Below are positions 5,801 to 12,500 of a DNA stretch of 12,500 bases, piece by piece. A model generated the notes under the pieces. The model was not told where the DNA came from. It made no database searches and worked only from the letters and a program-made list of their open reading frames with translations. The stretch lies in assembly GCA_034096865.1 (NCBI GenBank), contig JAWQFJ010001210.1, positions 1 through 12,500 on the forward strand. Reading direction: 5' to 3'. The stretch comes from Theodoxus fluviatilis (taxonomy: Eukaryota; Mollusca; Gastropoda; Cycloneritida; Neritidae). The stretch's first letter is position 1. Each line of letters begins with the position of its first letter. A program made the translations under genes and the position numbers.

Positions 5801-8800
5801 TTACAAAGTTTTTGCATAATCATTGATTATACTTTTATTTACCATGCTAGGATTGAGGGTAAAATCCAGTAAAATGTCTATAGGTGTTTTTCCCATTGCT
5901 CTGTTTTTGATGTAATACACACAATAATAACCACACATGATAGAATCCAGGTTCTAAATTTGAGTAGGTTGCGGCAGTCAAAATTTGGTTATGAAATGAG
6001 AATTTATGTTTTGATATATATTTGAAGAACAGTACAAAACAAGCAAACCACAAAAAAGAGTAAGCGGATACCTTTATTGGTTCCTGAGATATTGGCATTT
6101 TAAGATATGCGCTGACGCACTGCCTTTTAAAACTGAAAAATGTGGCAACTTTAACAGCATAAAGCTACTACATAATAATGGCTTAGTCATTTCATCTTTT
6201 GAGAATCAGTTCTCAGCAACCAGGAATAGAACAAAATCATTGTTGCAACACTCTAGTCTCATATTTGTTTAACCAGCAAGCACTGAAACTTTACCAAAAA
6301 CACAACTGAAAACAAAACCAAACTGCACGGGGGGCAAGTTTAGGCTATCACAGAATTAAATGTATTTAAAGCAGCTCTCTGGAACTTCCAAATCGTACAA
6401 ACAAACATGCATAGAACAAGCCCATTTTTTTCATGAGATTATTGCAAGACATTTTTGACAAATTCACTGGCAAAGTCAGGAAAAACATCAATTTGACCGG
6501 CGTCCGGACGTTCTGCCATGTACATATATATAAAGCTTCATAACTATTGAACTATATACAGAACCTTTACCAAATTTTGAGACATTGCACATTATGCATT
6601 TATCTACATTCCTACATAATTTGGAATTGAAAGCTGGAAAAATATGAAAAATAAGGGGGGAAATTCATTAAAAAAATAGAAAAGTTGGATGTTTCTGTCT
6701 GTACACACACAACAACTGTCATAACTTTTCAACCAATTGATGGATTTACCTTAAATTTGAAGGCAAATGGGAAAAAAAACCATGGTTTGCTCTTATGGAC
6801 ACTGAAAAAGGACAATTATTTAGTGAAAGGAACCCCTTCAGGCTTCAGCGCCAAGCAAGCCCCCCCCAAAAAAAAAACAAACAAAAAAAAACACAAAAAA
6901 ACAAAAAAGGAATAGCAAGCAAGCACAGACTGTCATTTCAATTTACAGCAAATTTTCAAACAAGTACTCCTTAAAATGATGATACTTTTGTCCCAAATTG
7001 TCTGGTGCTTCAACGATGAACGCATGCTGAATGTGGTAATCGAGCACACATAGATCTACACAACGTCATTGCGGTTTGATACATGTACACACAAACAGGT
7101 GGAAAATTCCGTCCATTTTATCCTTTCAAGCGCACAATCCGGGCGCTAGATAAAAAGTAGATTCATCGTACATTAACATCGAATATAGCGTTGGAAGGGG
7201 GAAATCTTGTAGAATCCGAGGGTGTCTGCACAAAATTGATCGGAAAAGCGGGAGTGAGCAAATTGTAACAAAATGTCCGATGGCGTTCGAACTTTCATCC
7301 ATAACTCGTCTTTCGATTTTCACCGGAAGTTCAAACATACACCAAACGAAAGAGCAATTTTTCCTTTAATGAGTTGTACAGTTTCAACTTGATCCAATAA
7401 GAAACTTCGACGGACGAGTGTTTAGAAGAGACAAACCCGAGTCGCGAAATGCAAATTTTGTAGTGCCTCCGCAAGTCGGTAGCATACCCCTTTACTGTAA
7501 TAAGCCGCGTGTAGCGGCGGTGAGTGTTTCTACGTAATCGGCTTGTATTTTCTCAGCGGAAATAAGACGGATTAACACAAAATTACACACACACAGGTTC
7601 TTGAAACCTTTTAAACAACTTTCATTCTTGCTTTATTCACAATATTTTGTGGATTGTCCACAATCAGCCAAGAAACTGAAGTGGTATTGCCGAGTGCATT
7701 TTGGCTAGTACAGTAGTAGCACAAAGAAGGCACTGGCATTGCTACAGGCACTGCCGATTTGATACAAATTACCATGGAATCCTACCACTAGCATTAAAAA
7801 AATAGACAACTCAGAAAGACTTTAATGTTTCGTGTTACATTGCTATTTTGTGTTATAAATGTGCGAATCCTGGAAAAAGTGGATTTTATAGAACAGACGG
7901 CCACTTCCGGTTTTTGGAACATTCCGTCTATATATAGCACTCGCTGAAAGTCTTGACTTCTACAATACTTTTCCCAATATGTGCAAAATATTGCAATAAA
8001 TATCTTCCTAAATGATTGTTCTAGCATAAACTGAAACAAAAACCCATTAAGCCTACCGATTTCAGTTGATTATTCCGTCAAAATCGCATCTGCGCAGTAA
8101 CTAGCTTCGATCGCTGTTGTGCGATTCGACTCGCGAAAATCGCGGAATATTGCTTTGCTTTGATCAGATTGCGTGACGAGGATAAGTAATGAATACATAA
8201 ACCTAATACCTCTTTCAAAACAGTATTGATTCGGCTTCATTTTTCTTGTAGTTAGGATGTGCTTTAGTTGGTTATTTTCTTCAAAATCGTTAAGAAATCA
8301 TCGACTTTTGTAGAAAATTCGATTGTAAGCTCATTTTTTTAATTAGAAGACAACGCCGCCTTACATTTTTTTAAACCTCATTCTTCCGTGAACACTTTGA
8401 TACTAAATATAGGTGTGTAGGCCCCATGTACAACTCACGCAAAGGCCGCGAAACATATATCCAAAAATCTGACAAACACAGCGCTGCGGGAATGGCGGTC
8501 CAAACTGACGCTAGCGGCAACACATGGGTTTTTGTTTTAATTGGCTTGAGGTACACATTCAATCCATTCAAACAAAACCAACAGTAATATAAAGATAAAA
8601 GAAAGGTTTTCAATTTGATATTTGTTTGGCAAACATTGGTGCATTAGTGACTGAAAAATCGTCATGGGAAAAATACCAAAAATAGGCGATTTTACACATT
8701 GATGGTGAGTTATCAGGGGGTCTGCCACAACCTAATTTGAGCTGCATTATACACAATTTCCTTTTTTCTAATGTATTTTACAACCACATCAGGTGGAGGA

Positions 8801-8979
8801 ACACCGAAAGGGTCAAAATATTCATACTTGCTGGAATCAGTGTACATTGCAACCCAGTGTGTCCCAGGTCCAGCAAAGTAGTCTTGCAGATTAATGACCA
8901 TGCATTCATTTTTAGCAGACTTAGCTGGTAGCATATCTTTGGAAAAAGTCCCTCTGTAGTTTTTCACTGACTTTAACAT
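5801..8979 (-). pseudogene. adenain-type cysteine protease, split by a hAT-like element
   Basis: Adenovirus-type capsid maturation protease, which in this virus group cleaves structural precursors inside the assembling particle. The N-terminal part (8979-8734) shows YRGTFSKDMLP, NECMVINL and GPGTHWVAMY with the catalytic His, then EYFDPFGVPPP with the acidic residue of the triad. The C-terminal part (5964-5801) has the catalytic-cysteine motif CGYYC (about 5928-5914) and ends at TAA 5803-5801. A 2.77-kb hAT-like insertion separates them; both sides are in one frame when a single 8-bp duplication is counted. Even then an in-frame TAG (5956-5954) lies seven codons before the cysteine motif. The conserved N-terminal sequence seems to begin upstream of the ATG at 8979: the same frame stays open with PLTNHDID just before it and overlaps the end of minor capsid copy 2, with no ATG. 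The true start is unclear (see findings). Inactive in this copy. Confidence 0.92.
5965..8733. mobile_element. hAT-like non-autonomous DNA transposon, 2.77 kb
   Basis: The element is flanked by the 8-bp direct repeat AATTTGAG (5957-5964 and 8734-8741), the duplication length typical of hAT elements. The left end reads TAGGTTGCGGCAG and the right end, inverted, AGGTTGTGGCAG, a short imperfect inverted repeat. The interior holds no recognisable transposase; the open frames of 60-80 codons have no motif I know. Two stretches (about 6510-6610 and 6690-6800) carry the phrase style ATAACTxTTxAACxxATxxA...TTTACC, which looks like a diverged repeat pair. An A-rich tract lies at 6868-6908, and 7000-8300 is richer in CpG. 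It sits in the viral protease gene. hAT is inferred from duplication length and ends only; no hAT transposase is present to confirm it. Confidence 0.75.
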
Positions 8980-8999
8980 ATGATCAATGTCATGATTAG

Positions 9000-9371
9000 T
9001 TAATGGGTTCCAGGGAGGACCAGACCTCTGGCTGCCCGAGTTCCTGGCAGGACCAACCCCTTTGCTATCTTTTTTTTTAACCCTTTGCCCAAAAGACTTG
9101 GCAGAATAGATCCTGCAAGACTGGCAAGAAGCATAGGCCAGAAACCTCCCATCTTGTTCATTTGAACTTTAGACATAGTTAGGTCAAGCCCTTTATTTAG
9201 ATTCCTGTGTTTGTTTATTTTTACAATCTGCCTGTCTATTAGCATTAACTTGTCTGTTCCAGTGAGTTGACTAGGACCAAGTCTAAGGTTTACACCAGTT
9301 TTCTTGTTGAGAGCATCAGCTATCTTTTTCTTTTGATTTATTGTAAGACTGATTGAATATTCTTAATACAT
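9000..9371 (-). pseudogene. minor capsid protein (pX/pVI-like), copy 2, nonsense-mutated
   Basis: The 123-codon frame starts at ATG 9371-9369 and ends at TAA 9002-9000, but codon 3 is TAA (9365-9363). The rest aligns along its length with copy 1 upstream: an N-terminal helix followed by KKTGV, a GTD-L stretch, an L-xSK-V-Q segment, then GG-F...LASL and a hydrophobic, glycine-rich membrane-active-looking helix (LLASLAGSILPSLLGKGL). The C-terminus has two GLVLPGT repeats. Such small basic and amphipathic proteins with a GG cleavage-like site before a hydrophobic helix resemble adenovirus pX/pVI precursors, which are adenain substrates that help the particle cross the endosome membrane. The gene begins 22 bases after copy 1. 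A nine-A run (minus strand, 9078-9070) near the end is a potential slippage point into the protease frame. Confidence 0.78.
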
Positions 9372-9378
9372 TTATATA
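9372..9378 (-). promoter_or_regulatory. TATA-like motif abutting the copy 2 start codon
   Basis: TATATAA sits directly against the ATG of minor capsid copy 2, in the 22-base gap after copy 1. It resembles the TATATATAAA before the phospholipase gene. It is too close to the ATG for a normal Pol II TATA box to give a useful leader, so it may be a different type of viral signal or just AT richness. Confidence 0.35.
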
Positions 9379-9393
9379 ATCTTATATTATATT

Positions 9394-9833
9394 TTACAGG
9401 AGCACTTTAATGATTGGGATTCCATTGAAGGGAGAGTTTGCGCCCAGGAGAAGCCCTTTTCCCCGCCTAAGTCTACGACCCCTCAAGCCACTGCCTTGCT
9501 TGTGGCCCCATGAATTGCTCCTGTGGCTGCAGCTAATCCCAATGAGGGTAAGACACTTTTAAGAATAGTGGGGCCAACCCTAGCAATGAGTGAGGCAAGA
9601 GCACCCAGAAACCCACCCTGTTTTTGCACTTGAGTTTTGGACAGCTTTAAAGTGACAGCTTTTTTGCTTTTACTCAGTTTATCAATTTGTGTTTTTGTAA
9701 GCCCCAGTGAATCTGTACCACCCATTTGTGATTTTTTTATTGAAATAGACACACCAGTTTTCTTCATGTATGCCTTTTTAATGGCTTCTTTTTGAGCATT
9801 AGTTAAGTGAAATCCTACACCCTTGTAAGTCAT
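9394..9833 (-). pseudogene. minor capsid protein (pX/pVI-like), copy 1, frameshifted near its end
   Basis: From ATG 9833-9831 the frame runs 116 codons to a TGA at 9485-9483. It has an N-terminal helix, KKTGVSI, a GTDSLGL stretch, basic Ser-Lys-rich segments, a QGG site, then a hydrophobic helix (LGALASLIARVGPTILKSVL) and an Ala/Gly-rich segment. In an overlapping frame the coding pattern continues from about 9505 to a TAA at 9396-9394 with GSGL, KGLLLG and NSPFNGIP, the sort of tail I associate with the Polinton/adintovirus pX-type protein. The reading frame therefore shifts at about 9490-9510. The likely role is a capsid cement or membrane-disrupting protein processed by the neighbouring protease. 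It follows the major capsid stop by 32 bases and is a clear paralogue of copy 2. Confidence 0.82.
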
Positions 9834-9865
9834 TATTATACAATATACTAATACATTTTACAATC

Positions 9866-11427
9866 TTATACAATAACATTCATTTTTCCTTGAAGAGCAT
9901 TCACAGTGAGATACCTGTCACTCAAAATGACTGTATACACATAGTAGCTTGCATCAGCCCCATTAAACTGAAAATTTGCTGATAATTGCCAATTAACTTC
10001 AATGTCAGCTGAGGACCTGTCACGTTAAAAATCCTATTCTAAAAATACATCCCACCAAGAGACTGTCATTCGTCAATATGAATAGATCTGATGTCACTTT
10101 CGTGCCACAAGCTAATTTCGCCATGCTCATTGGACAGTTGGTTCGCGCCTTTCTACATTTGGATTTCAGAGGGTTTCCCAGGTCAATGGATGCTTTTCCT
10201 GATATCTATTAATAGTGGGGACAATTTTGTTGATCTCTGGCCACGTGTGAGTGTAACCAGGGATGGCCAGCACCAACCTACAGACTCCCCGTGGTAACGG
10301 CTGGCTTAACTTTGAAAATACATCAACCCCAGCGTGGAGGTTGTACTCACTGCCATGACGACTATCTCTGGAGACACCAAGGTGGAAAGTCAAGCCTGAC
10401 TGTGTGCAGGCTTCAGTGTCAGGTTTACATGCGGATTGCAAAGGTGTGGAAGAATTCTAGCTTTGTCCTGCCAGCTCCTCTCCAACAACAGCAACACACA
10501 ATGCAAAATTGGTTGTGCGTGAAGAAGTTCATTGATGTTTACCATGGTCTTCCATCACATTAGAGTGTTGAGTATACATGTTCATTCAAGGTGGCCATCA
10601 CACTCCACTGAATTGAGATCCAGTCCACTGAGCTCCACACTGTTTTTGGACCTGCTCCCTGTGTTGTTGTAAGCATGCTTGCCTTATTTGGCATGGCTTG
10701 AAGTGGGACTGTGGTTGAATCATAAGCCTGCTAGCTCCACACTCCTTACATGTAAATTGTTTGTGTGGTTGACTGTGCTACATATTATGACATCTGTCAT
10801 ACTGTTGCAGATGATGAAACCTAGGTGTCATCTGTGAGGGGAGATAAGGGGAGGTGTAAGGAGGAGATGGATGATAGTATCATCTGATCAGAAGGATTCT
10901 CTGTCTTGTACATGCAGGCTCTACCTGTGACTTTTCCAGTCTTGTCCCTGAGTGGGTGTCATGATCAAATTTGTATTGGTGTAAAAACTTCCAAGCATTG
11001 GTTTTACAGACTTCCTCGTTTGCTTAATGGGATGAAAAGCTTTTTGGGGTTAAGGTATAATGGCAAAAAAAAGAGTGGAGTGGAGGGTGAAGCTTGGTAG
11101 GACAGCCTAAATTATTTATATATTATTTAACTTTCATTTCTTATTTTCAGAAGAGGCCAGATTGAACATAAACTGAACTTTGTTTTCTTGAAGATGTTTA
11201 ATCTAATTAAAATAGTGGATTCCCAGAGTGCACATAGGGCAAGGACAATGGGACAGCACACTTCTTTTTTTCCCATGATTGAAAATAAAGTTTTGGGTCA
11301 GCATAAAAAAATGGGGTTGGTTGGGTTACCATAACTACAACATTTTGTGTGTGTAGCCTTGATATTGAACCTTGTTGAACAGAAACAGTACCTTACATAA
11401 ACCTAGACTACTTCATGCAGTCCAGCA

Positions 11428-11482
<55 letters not shown>

Positions 11483-12500
11483 CATGAATATGTGTGAATA
11501 TGTGTTTGTGTGTATGTGTTTCTTGGTGCATGGCACACTTGGCACACTCACCAAACACACTAATACACTCGCAGCGCACGCTTACACACACACACCCTTC
11601 CCCAAACACACACTATGGCACGAATGACTGCCGTTCTGCGAGAGAAGGGCTTGGAGGAAGAGAGACAGGGGGTGGGGGGGACTGGAGGGGGGGGGGGCGT
11701 GATGGGGGTGGGGGGGTAGCGGATAGCGGGAGCAGTGTCAATTTGTGCCTGAGGAGCGAGACAGCAGCAGTCACACACAGTTGCATCCCTTGCTTTGGGA
11801 TTTCCAGATCTATTTATGTCTCTTGGTGAGATGTATTTTTAGAATAGGATTTTTAACGTGATAGGCCTAATCAGCTGGTCTGCATGTTTTGACACATCAA
11901 TGTGAATGATGGGGTACAAATTTGCATATTCTTCCACATTGATAGAGCTTCCTGTGTCTGTATCTTGATACTTATTCACAGCTTCTTGGAACATCATGTA
12001 AGCTCTGCTGTAATTTCTGCTGGCTTCATCAAAATTAGTGATGAGTGGCCTCTCAGGATACTGCAAACTGTTTACCCTGACAAATATTTGCCTTAGATTG
12101 GCATGATCAAAGACCATGTTATTTTGTTCCTGAGTGTTGTCACGCCCGACAGCCTGAAATGCAATGAATATGTGCCGAGGCAATTGCTCACTCTGCTGTG
12201 TTGTGACCCTCCAAGATGGACTTAGTTCTGTACTGGTGTATTGCTGTCTGTAAACTCTCATTTGCTCAAAATACAATTTTTTTACCATTCCACTAGCCAG
12301 TTTAGTTTCTAGATCAGCTAAGTAACCCAAGTTAGGTTCTACTTTCGGCATCCACAAACTCATGTGGGATATCTTAAATTTTCCATCAGCAACACCATTC
12401 TGTCTGTGAACGTAGTTGTTCGAATTAGCCCTGTCCAAAAGAAGACTGTACTTAATTCCTCTTGTAATACTTGTGACATCTCTGCACAGTCCAAACACAC
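9866..12500 (-). CDS. major capsid protein (hexon-like double jelly roll), partial, interrupted
   Basis: Main shell protein of the virus, which forms the hexon-like capsomers. The larger segment (12500 to about 11858) is open at the window edge, so the N-terminal half is missing. It has the pattern of the C-terminal half of Polinton/adintovirus capsid proteins: DGKFKISHMSLWMP, then FIAFQ, FDHANLRQIFVRVN, YPERPL, SRAYMMF and IDVSKHADQL. The C-terminal segment (about 10016-9866) reads to DRYLTV and a short terminal strand before TAA 9868-9866, in keeping with the family's conserved tail (SDRYL/SDK-L). Between them lies a 1.85-kb element with inverted-repeat ends. Both segments are free of internal stops, and the frame can be continued across the insert either by omitting it exactly or by GT-AG splicing at its ends. 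The gene may therefore be disrupted or may carry an intron; I cannot decide. Confidence 0.88.
11430..11479. repeat. (TG)n microsatellite
   Basis: About 24 uninterrupted TG units inside the 1.85-kb element, followed to about 11600 by degenerate TGTG/CACA sequence. Open frames through it are artefacts. Confidence 0.95.
11668..11717 (+). repeat. G-run tract, potential G-quadruplex
   Basis: Successive G runs of 5, 7, 12, 5 and 7 are separated by one to six bases, a textbook quadruplex-forming pattern on the plus strand. On the minus strand, i.e. in the capsid transcript, it is a C-rich tract. It lies inside the 1.85-kb element near its right end. Confidence 0.7.

Larger units (their letters stand above)
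10016..11865. mobile_element. 1.85-kb non-autonomous DNA element with 48-bp terminal inverted repeats
   Basis: The left end (10016-10063) and the inverted right end (11818-11865) match over 48 bp with only two differences, both transitions (at 10019/11862 and 10052/11829). The ends begin CCTGTCACGTTAAAAATCC and CCTATCACGTTAAAAATCC. No transposase is visible; the internal open frames of 60-90 codons have no motif I know. The interior carries a (TG)n array and a G-rich tract. The target duplication is not clear: AGG lies beside the left end in gene orientation and also forms the last three bases at the other end, so a 3-bp duplication with unequal ends is possible. It interrupts the major capsid gene. 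Family not assigned. Confidence 0.82.
3204..12500 (-). mobile_element. endogenous Polinton/adintovirus-like element, partial
   Basis: Hexon-like capsid, two minor capsid proteins, adenain, phospholipase A2 and chromodomain integrase lie on one strand in a tight order with gaps of 13-52 bases, once nested insertions are set aside. This gene set is that of Polintons/Mavericks and adintoviruses. No protein-primed DNA polymerase, FtsK-type ATPase or penton is seen; they would be beyond the right edge. The left limit is uncertain: no terminal inverted repeat pair can be tested in this window, and the coiled-coil gene to the left may also belong to the virus. Confidence 0.88.

Noticed and set aside
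6853..6924. AAGCAAGC on both sides of an A-rich tract, suggesting a target duplication around a retroposed poly(A) tail
   Set aside because: The repeats enclose only the A tract itself with no inserted body, and AAGC units are simple sequence that expands readily.
7270..7300. GGCGTTCGAAC, resembling a tRNA B box and hence a tRNA-derived SINE
   Set aside because: No A box at the proper distance and no cloverleaf could be drawn.
7126..8613. Several 70-80 codon minus-strand frames within the hAT-like element
   Set aside because: None shows a BED finger, RNase H-like or hAT dimerisation motif; overlapping frames of similar length occur on both strands.
10166..10441. Minus-strand 91-codon open frame inside the 1.85-kb element, considered as a transposase remnant
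   Set aside because: No DDE, zinc-finger or other recognisable pattern, and the length is compatible with chance.

Overview
The window looks like animal nuclear DNA, most likely from a mollusc. It has long (CA)n/(TG)n microsatellites, low coding density, and a non-autonomous repeat built from GACCTTGACC/AAGGTCA words with a GACGGACG tail and a GCATGTGAGTC end, a style I associate with mollusc genomes (from memory, not searched). The core is a partial endogenous Polinton/Maverick, i.e. an adintovirus-like virus with an adenovirus-type capsid and a retrovirus-like integrase. Its structural genes lie on the minus strand, closely packed. Read right to left they are: major capsid protein (12500 to 9866, its start outside the window), minor capsid protein copy 1 (9833-9394), minor capsid protein copy 2 (9371-9000), adenain-type cysteine protease (about 8979 or further upstream, to 5801), zinc-ribbon plus parvovirus-type phospholipase A2 protein (5787-5395), and a DDE integrase with a C-terminal chromodomain (5342-3260). 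DNA polymerase, packaging ATPase and penton are absent and would lie beyond 12500 if present.

The viral copy is a pile-up of nested insertions. A 1.1 kb piggyBac remnant (3727-4841, TTAA duplication) splits the integrase. A 2.8 kb hAT-like element (5965-8733, 8-bp duplication) splits the protease just before its catalytic cysteine. A 1.85 kb element with 48-bp terminal inverted repeats (10016-11865) splits the major capsid gene. A separate plus-strand coiled-coil gene (1693-2930) is split by an 858-bp mollusc-style repeat (1791-2648, 8-bp duplication). Several viral genes also carry point breaks: a TAA at codon 3 of minor capsid copy 2, a frameshift near the end of copy 1, an in-frame TAG in the protease, and a one-base offset at the integrase start. 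The locus is therefore an old, inactive copy.

Two observations stand out. First, between the convergent coiled-coil and integrase genes, at 3147-3205, there is a complete hammerhead ribozyme fold with every core residue I know to be invariant, in the type III layout. Second, the element in the capsid gene carries GT and AG at its inverted-repeat ends in phases that would splice it out cleanly, so it may behave as an introner-like intron rather than a simple disruption.

The left 1.6 kb holds microsatellites and non-coding DNA with no recognised gene, and no terminal inverted repeat of the virus was found in the window.
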